From an uncultured Oscillospiraceae bacterium (lineage in GTDB: Bacteria > Bacillota > Clostridia > Oscillospirales > Oscillospiraceae), in NCBI GenBank assembly GCA_947625815.1, contig CANQPU010000004.1, positions 62,001-126,000 of the forward strand: DNA of 64,000 nt, written 5' to 3'. Below the pieces are notes generated by a model. That model searched no databases and had not been told where the DNA came from. It saw only the letters and a program-made list of their open reading frames with translations. A program made the position numbers and the translations under genes. Shown one piece after another: positions 31,552 to 41,429 of this stretch; the stretch's first letter is position 1, and every line of letters starts with the position of its first letter.

Positions 31552-34491
31552 TTATTCCGCCTCGAGCTGGGCCCTCAGGGCGTCCAGCTCAGCCTGAACG
31601 TCGAAGTCCGTGTTCTTGAACCTGGCGTCGAACCAGTCGTAGACGTCGTTGATGTCTGCGATCCACCACCCGTCCCCGATTTTGACCAGGTCCACGGTGT
31701 AGACCGTCTCGGCATAGGAGGGGGCGGTGGAGTCCGTATACGTGAAGCTGGCGTACTCGCTTACCTGGACGTGGGCCGTGTCCGCGTTGACGGTGATCTC
31801 ATCGAACCGATATTCCAGCCGCATATCCCTGCGGTAGATGTTCTCCATCTGGCGGGCGCCCTTCCAATACTCCGCCTTGTCCTCGTAGAAGGTGATGTTT
31901 TTACGCATCTGGGCGACTGTCAGGACGCCGCCGGGGAGCATAAAGGACGTATCATCCCCATTGGGAAGTGACTGCGTGTCGCAGCCCCCGTCCAGGACCG
32001 TGTTCGCCCGCAGGTCCTGATCGGTGTAGAGCATGGACTCCGTGGAGAAGCTCCTCAGGTAATCCTCGACTGTATCCCGGATCCGTTCGGCCTCAAAGGC
32101 GGAGGTGACGGCGTCCAGAAGCTCCGTCTGCCGGGCGTCAAGGGACTCGCCCGCAAGGCCGTCGAAGCACTCCCGCGCCTCCTGGGGATACCAGGAGCTC
32201 ATGTCCGCGCCAAGGTTATCGGTGAGGAAGGACCGGGCCTTCTGGGGCTGCTCCGCCAGGGCCGACAGGAAGGCCGCGGGCTCCCGGAGGAAGCGGCTGA
32301 TGAGCTCATCCAAGTAGAGCTCCGCGTAGGCGCCGTCGGTGCGGTCGTAAAGCCCGAACAGATCGGGGTAGGAGAGGGCCGAAAGGTCCGGATAATCCTC
32401 GACCGTATCCCGGATTTGTTCGGCCTCAGAGTCGGAGACGACAGAGTCCAAAAGCGCCGCCTCGTCGTACCAGCCGCTGAGCTGCTCCCAGCCGAAGAGA
32501 CCGGTCTCGTAGGAAAGATCCTCGTAATTCACGATCCACGCCGGGAAGCTGACGCTCGAGGTGGTCACGCCGGCCCAGCCCACGTCATTGAGGACGATGC
32601 GGAAGTCGGGCGTCTCCAGGATCACGCACCAGGCCGGTTCCTTGCCCTCGTAGGAGCCCAGATCGTCGGCCCACCTGAGGGAGCGAAGGATTTCCAGATA
32701 CTCCGCCCCGTGGGGGGACCCGGCGGCGCTGACGGCGGGCATCGCCACGCCGTTCTCCACCCGGGCAATGGTCATATTTTCAAGCCTGGCGTTCGCGAAA
32801 AGGAGCCTGAGCACCGTGTCGCTCTCGATCACCGGCTCGGTGCCGGGGGTGACGCGGAAGGAGGAGGACATCTCACGAAGTTCGTCCATGTACCGGGGGC
32901 TTGTGATGGCGATCTCCCAGTGCCCGCCGTCGGGGCAGTCGATGTAGCGCTCCTCCCGGGGCGATCCGTTCTCGTCCGTGTAGGTGACGGTGAGGGACTG
33001 CGCGTCGCCGGTCGTGCCGTCATCGGAGGTCATAAAGTCGTACCGCTCCCCGGCGGAGGAGTACCTGTCCCGGTAGACCCTCAGGGCCGAGCCGTCCGGC
33101 GAGGAGAAGAGATACCAGTAGTTCCCGCCGTCCCCGGTGGTGACGGTGACGCTTAAGGGATCGCCTCCCAGATTCCTGGGGGCCTCCATGGTCCAGCCGT
33201 CGCCGGTGTAGAAATAGTGATCGGGGTCCAGGGGGATCTGTGTGTTGGTGCCGGTGCCTCCGGACGCTGTCTCCCCGCCGGCGCCGGTGTCATCCGGCGT
33301 TCCGGCGTTTCCTGAGGATGCCTCCGGATCGAGGCCGCCGGCGCCTGTATCGTCCGGCGTTCCGGCGTCGGGTATGTCGTCCGCGGCCGCGCCGTCCTCC
33401 TGTCCGGGGAGATCTTCCCCCTCGCTGACCGTGCCGGCGAAAGTACAGCCCACGGCGATGCCAGCGATGAGGGCCGCGGCCAGGAGCACGGCCAGGGTGG
33501 CCCGGGGACTGCGGGCGATCAGCTCCACCCGCGCCCGGAGGGCCTTTTTGCCGCCGGACATGGCGGTGGCGGCGCACAGGGGCGATACGGCCCGCGGCAC
33601 GTGGACCGAAAGGCTGATGAGTGTGCTGCCGTAGGACTCCCGCTCGCCGTCGCCCAGCCGCCGGAGCGCCCCGGCGTCGGCAAAGAGCTCGCTGTCCTGC
33701 CGGGAGGCGGAGGCGGCGATCCAGACCAGGGGATCAAACCAGTGGACCGTCAGCGCGGCGCACCGCAAAAGCGCCCACAGCCCGTCCCCGTGCCGGCGGT
33801 GGCTCAGCTCGTGGGCCAGCACATGGCGGAGCTTCTGCCCGTCCGCCGCCGTCTCCGAATTGACATAGATCGCGTTGAGGAAAAGACAGGAGGACTCCAG
33901 CCCCTCCACCTCATAGACCCTGACGGGGCAGTCCGCCTCCAGCCGCCTGCGGCGTCTACCAAGGCGCGTATAGAGCGAGACGTTGGTGACGATGAAAACG
34001 GCCAGCACCGCCGCCGAGCCCGCGATCCACACGATCCGGGCCGCGCGCCGCGCGGTCAGGGTCCTGCTCATGCGGGTAAAGTCGCGCGGGGTCACATTCT
34101 CGGCGATGGTGACGCGCTGTTTTTCGCCGCTGTCCGCCGCCGGGACGCCGGGGGCCGTCCCCCTGTCGGGGGCGTCGCCGGACGGCGCGGGCCTTGCCGG
34201 GAAGGGGCCGCTCTCCCGCAGGGTGCCGGTGAGGCTGCCGTCGGGGGCCAGGGCCAGGGATTCCACGTCCTCCAGGACGGTCAGGTCCCTGGCCAGCCTG
34301 GTCCCGGAGGCCGCGGACCCCACGCTCACCGGGCTTGTCCATAGACTGCCGGGGATGAGGAGCCGCACAAGCACCAGCGCCCAGAGGGCGTATCTGAATC
34401 CGGGGCGCAGCTTTCGCCCGAAGAGCGCCCGGATGAGGAGGACCGCCAGGATCAGCACGCAGGCTGAAAGCGTCCAGATCAGCACGTTCAT
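31552..34491 (-). CDS. BlaR1-like M56 metallopeptidase with large C-terminal sensor region
   Basis: A 979-residue membrane protein. The first 310 residues are the M56/BlaR1 peptidase: N-terminal helices, then the zinc motif HELSH at about 225-229 (LAHELSHRRHGDGLWALLR). A further membrane helix (about 330-350) leads to an acidic Gly/Asp/Thr linker that contains GTPDDTGAGG twice, and then about 550 extracellular residues not recognisable as a penicillin-binding domain. That region has a repeated IRDTVEDY motif. It forms a unit with the BlaI-type repressor, whose stop codon it overlaps by 4 bp. By analogy it senses an envelope signal and cleaves the repressor; the signal is unknown. Confidence 0.85.
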   Translation of the reverse strand: MNVLIWTLSACVLILAVLLIRALFGRKLRPGFRYALWALVLVRLLIPGSLWTSPVSVGSAASGTRLARDLTVLEDVESLALAPDGSLTGTLRESGPFPARPAPSGDAPDRGTAPGVPAADSGEKQRVTIAENVTPRDFTRMSRTLTARRAARIVWIAGSAAVLAVFIVTNVSLYTRLGRRRRRLEADCPVRVYEVEGLESSCLFLNAIYVNSETAADGQKLRHVLAHELSHRRHGDGLWALLRCAALTVHWFDPLVWIAASASRQDSELFADAGALRRLGDGERESYGSTLISLSVHVPRAVSPLCAATAMSGGKKALRARVELIARSPRATLAVLLAAALIAGIAVGCTFAGTVSEGEDLPGQEDGAAADDIPDAGTPDDTGAGGLDPEASSGNAGTPDDTGAGGETASGGTGTNTQIPLDPDHYFYTGDGWTMEAPRNLGGDPLSVTVTTGDGGNYWYLFSSPDGSALRVYRDRYSSAGERYDFMTSDDGTTGDAQSLTVTYTDENGSPREERYIDCPDGGHWEIAITSPRYMDELREMSSSFRVTPGTEPVIESDTVLRLLFANARLENMTIARVENGVAMPAVSAAGSPHGAEYLEILRSLRWADDLGSYEGKEPAWCVILETPDFRIVLNDVGWAGVTTSSVSFPAWIVNYEDLSYETGLFGWEQLSGWYDEAALLDSVVSDSEAEQIRDTVEDYPDLSALSYPDLFGLYDRTDGAYAELYLDELISRFLREPAAFLSALAEQPQKARSFLTDNLGADMSSWYPQEARECFDGLAGESLDARQTELLDAVTSAFEAERIRDTVEDYLRSFSTESMLYTDQDLRANTVLDGGCDTQSLPNGDDTSFMLPGGVLTVAQMRKNITFYEDKAEYWKGARQMENIYRRDMRLEYRFDEITVNADTAHVQVSEYASFTYTDSTAPSYAETVYTVDLVKIGDGWWIADINDVYDWFDARFKNTDFDVQAELDALRAQLEAE

Positions 34492-34865
34492 TTTTGGCCC
34501 CTCCCTTCCTTCAGCACGCGATAGAGCTCGTCGATCTCCTGGTCCGTGAGGTCACAGTCCTGCGCCATCGTGCTGACAAGAAGACCAAGCCCGCCGGTGC
34601 GGATCCTGGTCAGCAGGTTTTTCGCCTCCTGCCGCACCGCATCGTCCCGGGAGATCAGAGGATAAAATTTCTTGGCCCGCCCGGAGTCGTCCACCCGGAC
34701 GGCGCCCTTGCCGGCCAGACGGCCCAGCATGATGTTGATGGTCGCCTTCGTCCAGGCGGTGTCGTCCTTCATGGCCTCCACCATCTCCCCGATGGTACGC
34801 GGACACTCGTCCCAGAGAAGATTCATGAGCTTCCACTCGCCGTCGGACAGTGACAGCTTTCCCAC
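34488..34865 (-). CDS. BlaI/MecI-family repressor (first copy)
   Basis: A 125-residue winged-helix repressor: LSDGEWKLMNLLWDECPRTIGEMVEAMKDDTAWTKATINIMLGRLAGKGAVRVDDSG is the N-terminal DNA-binding domain, and the rest is the dimerisation domain with the protease-sensitive linker. GTG 34865 is chosen because AAGGAGG lies just upstream and the family starts here; an ATG at 34958 would run through the operator and promoter. It is cotranscribed with the M56 peptidase gene and probably autoregulated through the palindromes at 34887-34934. Confidence 0.92.
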   Translation of the reverse strand: MGKLSLSDGEWKLMNLLWDECPRTIGEMVEAMKDDTAWTKATINIMLGRLAGKGAVRVDDSGRAKKFYPLISRDDAVRQEAKNLLTRIRTGGLGLLVSTMAQDCDLTDQEIDELYRVLKEGRGQK

Positions 34866-34886
34866 GCCGCATCCCTCCTTTTTGAA

Positions 34887-34902
34887 GATAACAGCTGTTA
34901 TC
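34887..34902. promoter_or_regulatory. Probable BlaI operator, site 1
   Basis: Perfect 16-bp palindrome GATAACAGCTGTTATC just downstream of the blaI promoter -10. It contains the ACA-N2-TGT core of BlaI/MecI/CopY-type sites. Confidence 0.7.
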
Positions 34903-34905
34903 CTG

Positions 34906-34934
34906 AATATAGCACGCAGGATAACAAATGTCAA
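34906..34934 (-). promoter_or_regulatory. Promoter of the first blaI-M56 operon
   Basis: Minus strand TTGACA (34934-34929), 17-bp spacer, TATATT (34911-34906). A second operator-like sequence GATAACAAATGTCAAC (34920-34935) overlaps the -35; its centre is 33 bp, about three helical turns, from site 1. Confidence 0.8.
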
Positions 34935-34978
34935 CCTTCTTTTTGCATTTTTTTGCAAAGATATTTTTCTCCCAACGG

Positions 34979-35007
34979 TTGCGAAAAGAGGCGCGGCGTG
35001 GTAGAAT
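34979..35007 (+). promoter_or_regulatory. Promoter of the flavodiiron gene
   Basis: TTGCGA (34979-34984), 17-bp spacer, TAGAAT (35002-35007), 39 bp before the ATG; divergent from the blaI promoter. Confidence 0.6.
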
Positions 35008-35046
35008 GATTGAACCGGTGATTAAAACGGATCTGGAGGTCTTGGA

Positions 35047-36837
35047 ATGAACATCACAAAGGACATTAAGTACGTGGGCGTCAACGACCACAAGGTAGAT
35101 CTTTTTGAGGGACAGTACGCGGTCCCCAACGGCATGGCCTACAACTCATACGTCATCCTGGACGACAAGGTGGCCGTTATGGACACGGTGGACCGGAGCT
35201 TTACCCACGAGTGGCTGGACAACCTGCATGAGGCCCTGAACGGGCGCAGGCCCGACTACCTGATCGTCCAGCACATGGAGCCGGACCACTCGGCCAACAT
35301 CGTGAATTTCATGAAAGCCTACCCGGAGACGGTGATCGTCTCCTCCGCCAAGGCCTTCGCCATGATGAAGAACTTCTTCGGCACGGACTTCGCCGAGAAG
35401 CGGATCGTGGTGGGGGAGGGGGACACCCTGACGCTGGGCCGTCACGTCCTCACCTTCGTCACCGCCCCCATGGTCCACTGGCCGGAGGTCATCGTGACCT
35501 ACGACAGCGCCGACAAGGTGCTCTTCTCCGCCGACGGCTTCGGCAAATTCGGGGCCCTCGACGTGGAGGAGGACTGGGCCTGCGAGGCGCGGCGCTATTA
35601 TATCGGCATCGTGGGCAAGTACGGCGCCCAGGTGCAGGCGCTTTTGAAGAAGGCCGCGGGCCTGGACATCCAGATCATCTGCCCCCTCCACGGGCCCGTG
35701 CTCACGGAGAACCTGGGCTATTACCTGAACCTGTATAACATTTGGTCCGGCTACGGGGTGGAGAGCGAGGGCGTGGTCATCGCCTATACCTCCGTTTACG
35801 GACACACAAAGAAGTGCGTGGAGCTCCTGGCGGAGAAGCTCAGGTCCCGGGGCTGCCCCAAGGTGGTCGTCACGGACCTGGCCCGCTGCGATATGGCGGA
35901 GGCCGTGGAGGACGCCTTCCGTTACGGCAAGCTGGTGCTGGCCACGACCACCTATAACGCGGAGATCTTCCCCTTCATGCGGGAATTCATCAACCACCTG
36001 ACGGAGCGGGGCTACAAAAACCGCACCGTCGGCCTCATCGAGAACGGCTCCTGGGCCCCCCAGGCCGCCAAGGTCATGAGGTCCATGATGGAGGGCTGCA
36101 AAAACATCACCTGGACCGACACCGTGGTCCACATCCACTCCGCCCTCAACGACGAGAGCAAGGCGCAGACGGACGCCCTCGCGGAGGAGCTCACGCGGGA
36201 CTATGTGGCGCAAAACGGCGAGACGGCCAACAAAAATGACCTGTCGGCCCTGTTCAACATCGGCTACGGCCTGTATGTCGTGACCTCCAACGACGGGAAG
36301 CGCGACAACGGCCTCATCGTCAATACCGTCTCCCAGGTCACCAGCACCCCCAACCGGGTGGCCGTGTGCATCAACAAGGACAACTACTCCCACCACATCA
36401 TCCGCCAGACGGGCATCATGAACGTAAACTGCCTCTCGGTGGAGGCCCCCTTCTCCGTTTTTGAGGCCTTCGGCTTCCGCAGCGGCCGGAACGTGGACAA
36501 GTTCGCGGACTGGGAGCCCCTGCGCAGTGACAACGGGCTGGCCTTCCTGCCCAAGTATATCAACTCCTTCCTCTCCCTGAAGGTGGAGCAGTACATCGAC
36601 ATGGACACCCACGGCCTGTTCATCTGCTCGGTGACCGAGGCCCGCGTCATCTCCGACAAGGAGACGATGACCTACACCTACTATCAGCAGAACGTGAAGC
36701 CCAGACCCAAGACCGAGGGGAAAAAGGGCTGGGTCTGCAAGGTTTGCGGCTACGTCTATGAGGGTGAGGAGCTTCCCGAGGACTTTGTCTGCCCCCTGTG
36801 CAAGCACGGCGCGGCGGACTTTGAACCTATTTCCTGA
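35047..36837 (+). CDS. Four-domain flavodiiron protein (oxygen/NO reductase)
   Basis: Reduces O2 to water or NO to N2O in anaerobes. The 596 residues contain, in order, a metallo-beta-lactamase-like di-iron domain with ligands H76-x-E78-x-D80 (QHMEPDH), H144, D163 and H215; a flavodoxin domain (about 250-400; [12 protein letters not shown]); a flavin-reductase-like domain (about 405-555; [14 protein letters not shown]); and a C-terminal rubredoxin-like module ([12 protein letters not shown] then CPLC). The fusion of flavin reductase and rubredoxin suggests it can accept electrons from NAD(P)H with few external partners. A separate rubredoxin gene follows 23 bp later. Confidence 0.94.
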   Translation: MNITKDIKYVGVNDHKVDLFEGQYAVPNGMAYNSYVILDDKVAVMDTVDRSFTHEWLDNLHEALNGRRPDYLIVQHMEPDHSANIVNFMKAYPETVIVSSAKAFAMMKNFFGTDFAEKRIVVGEGDTLTLGRHVLTFVTAPMVHWPEVIVTYDSADKVLFSADGFGKFGALDVEEDWACEARRYYIGIVGKYGAQVQALLKKAAGLDIQIICPLHGPVLTENLGYYLNLYNIWSGYGVESEGVVIAYTSVYGHTKKCVELLAEKLRSRGCPKVVVTDLARCDMAEAVEDAFRYGKLVLATTTYNAEIFPFMREFINHLTERGYKNRTVGLIENGSWAPQAAKVMRSMMEGCKNITWTDTVVHIHSALNDESKAQTDALAEELTRDYVAQNGETANKNDLSALFNIGYGLYVVTSNDGKRDNGLIVNTVSQVTSTPNRVAVCINKDNYSHHIIRQTGIMNVNCLSVEAPFSVFEAFGFRSGRNVDKFADWEPLRSDNGLAFLPKYINSFLSLKVEQYIDMDTHGLFICSVTEARVISDKETMTYTYYQQNVKPRPKTEGKKGWVCKVCGYVYEGEELPEDFVCPLCKHGAADFEPIS

Positions 36838-36860
36838 TGATCGGAAAGGAGATCGACAGT

Positions 36861-37019
36861 ATGAAATACGTCTGCGACATCTGCGGCTGGGAGTACGACG
36901 AGGCTCTCGGCGACCCCGACAACGGCATCGCCCCCGGCACCAAATTCGAGGACCTGCCCGACGATTTTGTCTGCCCCATGTGCGGCGTGGGCAAGGAAAA
37001 CTTCTCCGAAGCCGACTGA
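36861..37019 (+). CDS. Rubredoxin
   Basis: A 52-residue electron carrier with one iron held by C5-x2-C8 and C38-x2-C41 (CDICG, CPMCG) and the usual GWEYDE and [11 protein letters not shown] 36861 follows AAGGAG; an ATG at 36837 in frame overlaps the flavodiiron stop and lacks a site. Cotranscribed with the flavodiiron gene, which it probably supplies with electrons even though that protein already has its own rubredoxin module. Confidence 0.96.
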   Translation: MKYVCDICGWEYDEALGDPDNGIAPGTKFEDLPDDFVCPMCGVGKENFSEAD

Positions 37020-37023
37020 GGCC

Positions 37024-37066
37024 AAAAAAAGCTCCCGGTTTTCCGTGGAAAACCGGGAGCTTTTTT
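37024..37066 (+). terminator. Bidirectional terminator after rubredoxin
   Basis: A-run, AGCTCCCGGTTTTC paired with GAAAACCGGGAGCT, then TTTTTT. Symmetric A and T runs allow use by the convergent transporter gene as well. Confidence 0.93.
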
Positions 37067-37097
37067 GCTTTTTCGGGACCCGTAAGACGGCCGCGGG

Positions 37098-38363
37098 TCA
37101 GATCGCCTTCAGGACGAAGAGGAAGCCCAGGAGAATGATGAGGAAGGAGAAATTGAAGGCGGAGAATTTGGCGATGTAGCTGCCGGCCTTGCCGGGATTG
37201 TGCCTGACGTATTCCCGGAAGGTGATGAGGCTGGCCAGACTGGCGATCAGACTCCCCACGCCGCCCACGTTCACGCCCCACAGCAGGTCGGCGTACCGGT
37301 CGGTGAACTGGCTCAGGAGGATGGCGGAGGGGACGTTGCTGATGAACTGGCAGGAGAGGGCGGAGAAGAGCAGCGTGCTCTTGCTCAGAAGCAGGGAGAA
37401 GAACCCGCGGACGGCCGGGATCCGCGCCATGTTGCCCGAGAAGATGAAGAAGAAAACAAAGGTCAGGAGGAGGGGATAATCCACCATCCGCAGGGCCTTT
37501 TTGTCCACCGCGAAAAGCACCGGCGGGATGACGATGAGCCCGATCCAGTAGGGGATGCCCCGGAAGACGATGGCGATGGCCAGCGCGAAAAGCGCCAGAT
37601 ACAGCGCCGCGCGCTTCGGGTCCAGCCTAAATTTCTCATCCGGGATGCTGAGCGGCTCCGGCTTGACAAAAACAAGACAGCAGACGGTGATCATCAGGAC
37701 CGCCAGCAGGAAGGGGGCCGCCATGATGGCCATGAACTCCCCGTTGGGGATGTTGAACCGGGTGTAGAGATAGAGGTTCTGGGGGTTGCCGAAGGGGGTG
37801 AGCATCCCGCCCAGATTGGCGGCGATGTTCTGCATGATGAAGGTGAAGGCCATGTACTTTTCCTTGCCCGTGGCGGTCAGCACCAGGGTCCCCAGGGGCA
37901 GGAAGGTGAGAAGCGCCATGTCGTTGGCGATGAGCATGGAGCCGATAAAGGTTATGTAAACCAGAGCCAGCACGCTCATCCGGGCGTTTTTAAAGACCCG
38001 GACGATCCTGCGGGCCAGGATATAGAAGAAGTTGATGTTCTTGAGGGCGCAGACCACGGCCAGGACGCAGAAAAGGCAGGTCAGCGTCTTAAAATCGAAA
38101 TACCCGATGTAGGCCCGGTCGATGGGAACGATCAAGGTGGTGGTCAGGGCCGCGAAAAACGCGATGACCATGACCGCGTTTTTCCGGACGAAGGCCTCCA
38201 GCCTGTGGAGAAACTCGCCGTGAAAGACGCCTGTCCCGGGGGCGTGTCCCGCGGGAACGGGCGCTCCGAGAACGGGTCGTGTGAAGGTCACGCGGTATTG
38301 CCCGGAGGCGCTGCGCTCCGGGCCGGCGGACTCCCCCTCGGGGGCCTCGAAAGCGTTATTCAT
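37098..38363 (-). CDS. SLC13/ArsB-type ion transporter
   Basis: A 421-residue protein with about ten membrane helices after a 60-residue hydrophilic N terminus. Two half-motifs LTPFGNPQNLYLY and ISNVPSAILLSQFTD are those of the ion-transporter superfamily members related to ArsB, CitMHS and the DASS group. A dicarboxylate, citrate or anion substrate is possible; none can be chosen. The long N terminus is unusual for the family, but ATG 38363 has GGAAG upstream and a good promoter. No arsenic genes are near. Confidence 0.8.
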   Translation of the reverse strand: MNNAFEAPEGESAGPERSASGQYRVTFTRPVLGAPVPAGHAPGTGVFHGEFLHRLEAFVRKNAVMVIAFFAALTTTLIVPIDRAYIGYFDFKTLTCLFCVLAVVCALKNINFFYILARRIVRVFKNARMSVLALVYITFIGSMLIANDMALLTFLPLGTLVLTATGKEKYMAFTFIMQNIAANLGGMLTPFGNPQNLYLYTRFNIPNGEFMAIMAAPFLLAVLMITVCCLVFVKPEPLSIPDEKFRLDPKRAALYLALFALAIAIVFRGIPYWIGLIVIPPVLFAVDKKALRMVDYPLLLTFVFFFIFSGNMARIPAVRGFFSLLLSKSTLLFSALSCQFISNVPSAILLSQFTDRYADLLWGVNVGGVGSLIASLASLITFREYVRHNPGKAGSYIAKFSAFNFSFLIILLGFLFVLKAI

Positions 38364-38405
38364 ATCCTGGATCGCTTCCTATATTGTTATTTTTTTACCT
38401 TGGCT

Positions 38406-38435
38406 ATTATACTCCCTGCCGGGGATGAAATTCAA
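38406..38435 (-). promoter_or_regulatory. Promoter of the ion-transporter gene
   Basis: Minus strand TTGAAT (38435-38430), 18-bp spacer, TATAAT (38411-38406). The rest of the 303-bp gap 38364-38666 holds only the terminator at 38599-38620. Confidence 0.7.
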
Positions 38436-38598
38436 CTGCAAGATTCTTGAAAATCCAACAAAAAAAGAGCCTGTTCGCGGTTCGGATATGGGCGGTTTTC
38501 ATGGGGGCCCGCCCGCGCCGGACGGCGGCGCTCCCCATCCCCCGGGACCGCCGACACTCCCGGGGAGAGCGGCTTGCGGACCGGCCCCAAAAGGAAGA

Positions 38599-38620
38599 CG
38601 CGGCCGGGATCCCGGCCGCG
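38599..38620 (-). terminator. Terminator of the pullulanase gene
   Basis: A 22-bp perfect palindrome, arms CGCGGCCGGGA and TCCCGGCCGCG, followed on the minus strand by TCTTCCTTTTGG. Confidence 0.7.
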
Positions 38621-38666
38621 CCTGAGGCTTTGAAAAAACGGGTGCCCTGGTCAATAGGGGAGCGGA

Positions 38667-41357
38667 TCACTTTGCCTTTTTGCGCTTCAGGAGGATCAGC
38701 GCCGCCACGCCCGCCAGGACCAGGACGACGGCCACGGCCAGGACGACCTTGAGGGCGACGGACATCCCGGCGGGGGCGTCGCCGTTATGGATCAGGACCA
38801 GGGCGGAGATGGCCGCCACGCTGACGGTCCCGTGGACGGAGCCGAGGACCTCGGTGCCGGCCTTGGCGTCGTTGATATAGACGTCCCAGCTGCCGTCGGG
38901 GAGCGTGACCTTCTGCGGCTCGGCGCTGGCGTTGAAGATGAGGTAAAGTCCCTCGGTCTCCTCGCCGCCCGCGCCGGGGGCGATGGAGAAGGCCACCACG
39001 CTGTCGGGCATCCCCTCCGCCACGGTAATGTGGGCGCTGACCTCGTCGGCGCTGGCCATGCGCAGGGCGGGATGGGCCTTCCGGAAGGCGATGAGCCCCT
39101 TGTAATACGCGTAGACGTCCGCGACCTCCGGATCGGAGAGGGTGGACCACTTCAGGGAATTCACCGCGTCGGAGGCGTTGTAGCTGTTCTCGTTGAGGGT
39201 GCCGTCCGCGTTGGGCTTGGTGCGGAGCATCTCCTCGCCGGCCTGCATGAAGGGGATGCCCTGGCTCGTCATATAGAAGGCGGCCGCCAGATTGTTCATG
39301 CGGATGAGGTCGGCCCGGGAGGCGTCGGCCCGGGAGAGGGCGATGCGGTCGATGAGGGTGTTGTTGTCGTGGCAGGAGGCGTAATTCACCACCTGGGCGG
39401 GGCCGGCGGTCCAGGAGGGATTGCCCAGGAAATCGAGGGCGACGGCGTTCTCCCGGCCGGAGGCGCCGGAGACGAAACCGGGGTTCTTGTCAAAGACGCT
39501 GCCCTTCAGGTCGTCGCGGATGTTGTCGGAGAAGTAGGCAAATCCGGGAGTCCGGACGGAGTTGGCCTGGGTCGCCATGACGACGCCGGGCTTGGTGACG
39601 GCGGTGGACATGCTCCAGCCCTCGCCGTAGAAGATCACGTCGGGGCGGATCTCATGGACCCGGCTGACAAGCTCGTTGACGGTGTCCACATCCAAAAGCC
39701 CCACCAGGTCAAAGCGGAAGCCGTCGATGTGGTACTCATCCACCCAATAGAGGACGGAGTCCACGATGAACTTGCGGACCATGCTGCGCTCGGAGGCGGT
39801 GTCGTTGCCGCAGCCGGAGCCGTTGGAGTAGACGCCGGCGTCGTTGATGCGGCTGAAGTAGCCGGGGACCAGCTTGTTGACGCTGAAGGATCCGGCGTCC
39901 TGCACGTGGTTGTAGACAACGTCCATGATGACGCTGATGCCGTTGTCGTGGAGCCCCTTGATCATCTCCTTCATCTCGGCGACACGGACCGCCCCGTTAT
40001 AGGGGTCGGTGGAGTAGGAGCCCTCGGGAACGTTGTAGTTGACGGGATCGTAGCCCCAGTTGAACTGCGGCTCGTCCAGCCGCGTCTCGTCCACGGAGCC
40101 GAAGTCGTAGGACGGGAGCAGGTGGACATGGGTGATGCCCAGATCCTTCATGTGGTCGAGGCCGGTGGGCAGGCCGTCGGGGGAGACGGTCCCCGTCTCG
40201 ATGAGGCCCAGGAACTTGCCCTTGTTCACGATGCCGGAGCTCTCATCCACGGAGAGGTCCCGGACGTGGAGCTCATAGATGACGGCGTCGGTATAGCCGA
40301 GGGAGGCGTTGGGGTTGACGTCCTTGTCCCACCCCTCGGGGTCCGTGGAGTCCAGATCCAGCACCATGGCGCGCTTGCCGTTGACGCCGGTGGTCCGGGC
40401 GTAGGGATCGACCGTCTCGTTGACGGAGCCGCCCACCACGGCGGTATAGGTGTAGTAGGTGCCGTTCAGGTCCCCGGACTTCTCCGCCACCCAGGTGCCG
40501 TTGAGATCGGCGGTCATGGGGACGGACTCGATCAGGTCGTCGGCGCCCTCGGTGCCCGATTTATAAAGATTCAGGGTCACGGATTCGGCGGTGGGCGCCC
40601 AGACGCGGAAGGTGGTCCTGTCCGCCGTCCACACACAGCCCAGGTCGTCGCCTGTATAGGTGTACTGGCTCTCAAACGCCTCCGTGGAGTAGACGTTGGG
40701 GATCTTCACGTTGTAGCTCTCCCCGTTGAAGGTCAGGGAGTAGGAGGAGAAAAGGTCGATCTCCTCCGCGGGCATCAGGGAGAAGGTCCGGTCGCTGATG
40801 GCCTCGACCCCGGTGATCGCGATGCTCTCGCCGCGAGCGTCATAAAGGGCAAAGGCCTCGGCGGGATCCGTGGTGAGCGGGGCGGTCAGGATGACCACCA
40901 CGGCGCCGGTGTTCTGGTTGTAGCTCACCTCGGAGGCCCGGTGGACCACCACGGCGTCCTCGCCGTACTCATATTCCGAAGTGGGCACGCCGGCCTCCAC
41001 ATAGACGTGGATCGTGCCGGATTTGACCTCGGGGAAGGTGATGAACTGATCCTGGCTCACGTCCTTGCCCCAGGCGTCGCCGCCCTGGCGGACGATGTAG
41101 CCGACGCTGGTGACGCCGGCGGGCACGGGGATGACGGCCGCCACACCGTCCCCCTCGGGCTCAAAGGCATACGCCTTTCCATCCCCGTTGGCGGGCCAGC
41201 ACCATACGTCCCAGTCATCGTACTTCCCGTCGGGCCGATGGTAGTGCAGTACAAGGGTCACGCCCTCGCCCTCCGACGCGAAGACCATGCCGGAAACGGA
41301 CACCAGCACCAGAAGCGCCAGCATCAGACATCCGAGACGAACCGTTTTCTTCTTCAT
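38667..41357 (-). CDS. Cell-surface type I pullulanase (GH13)
   Basis: Debranches alpha-1,6 links in pullulan, glycogen or starch. The 896-residue protein has a signal peptide (VRLGCLMLALLVLVSVSGMVFA), an N-terminal starch-binding CBM41-like domain (VTLVLHYHRPDGKYDDWDVWCW), a CBM48 region (TFRVWAPTAESVTLNLY), and the GH13 barrel. The pullulanase signature FNWGYDPVNY is at about 430; catalytic residues are the Asp of GFRFDLVG (about 549), the Glu of FYGEGW (about 578) and the Asp of SCHDNN. A C-terminal helix plus KRKKAK anchors it to the membrane. The start is placed at ATG 41357, seven bases after AAGGAG; ATGs at 41378 and 41363 are in frame. Confidence 0.93.
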   Translation of the reverse strand: MKKKTVRLGCLMLALLVLVSVSGMVFASEGEGVTLVLHYHRPDGKYDDWDVWCWPANGDGKAYAFEPEGDGVAAVIPVPAGVTSVGYIVRQGGDAWGKDVSQDQFITFPEVKSGTIHVYVEAGVPTSEYEYGEDAVVVHRASEVSYNQNTGAVVVILTAPLTTDPAEAFALYDARGESIAITGVEAISDRTFSLMPAEEIDLFSSYSLTFNGESYNVKIPNVYSTEAFESQYTYTGDDLGCVWTADRTTFRVWAPTAESVTLNLYKSGTEGADDLIESVPMTADLNGTWVAEKSGDLNGTYYTYTAVVGGSVNETVDPYARTTGVNGKRAMVLDLDSTDPEGWDKDVNPNASLGYTDAVIYELHVRDLSVDESSGIVNKGKFLGLIETGTVSPDGLPTGLDHMKDLGITHVHLLPSYDFGSVDETRLDEPQFNWGYDPVNYNVPEGSYSTDPYNGAVRVAEMKEMIKGLHDNGISVIMDVVYNHVQDAGSFSVNKLVPGYFSRINDAGVYSNGSGCGNDTASERSMVRKFIVDSVLYWVDEYHIDGFRFDLVGLLDVDTVNELVSRVHEIRPDVIFYGEGWSMSTAVTKPGVVMATQANSVRTPGFAYFSDNIRDDLKGSVFDKNPGFVSGASGRENAVALDFLGNPSWTAGPAQVVNYASCHDNNTLIDRIALSRADASRADLIRMNNLAAAFYMTSQGIPFMQAGEEMLRTKPNADGTLNENSYNASDAVNSLKWSTLSDPEVADVYAYYKGLIAFRKAHPALRMASADEVSAHITVAEGMPDSVVAFSIAPGAGGEETEGLYLIFNASAEPQKVTLPDGSWDVYINDAKAGTEVLGSVHGTVSVAAISALVLIHNGDAPAGMSVALKVVLAVAVVLVLAGVAALILLKRKKAK

Positions 41358-41429
41358 TCTCATTCTCCTTTTCTTCATTTTTTCCTCTTTTTCGCCTGCG
41401 GGGACGCCGATCGCCCCGCCTTACAATAA

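Noticed and set aside
38787-41429. An 880-codon plus-strand frame opposite the pullulanase gene
   Set aside because: Antisense shadow of a well-supported GH13 gene; the product is Gly/Val/Asp-rich with no motif and has no promoter.
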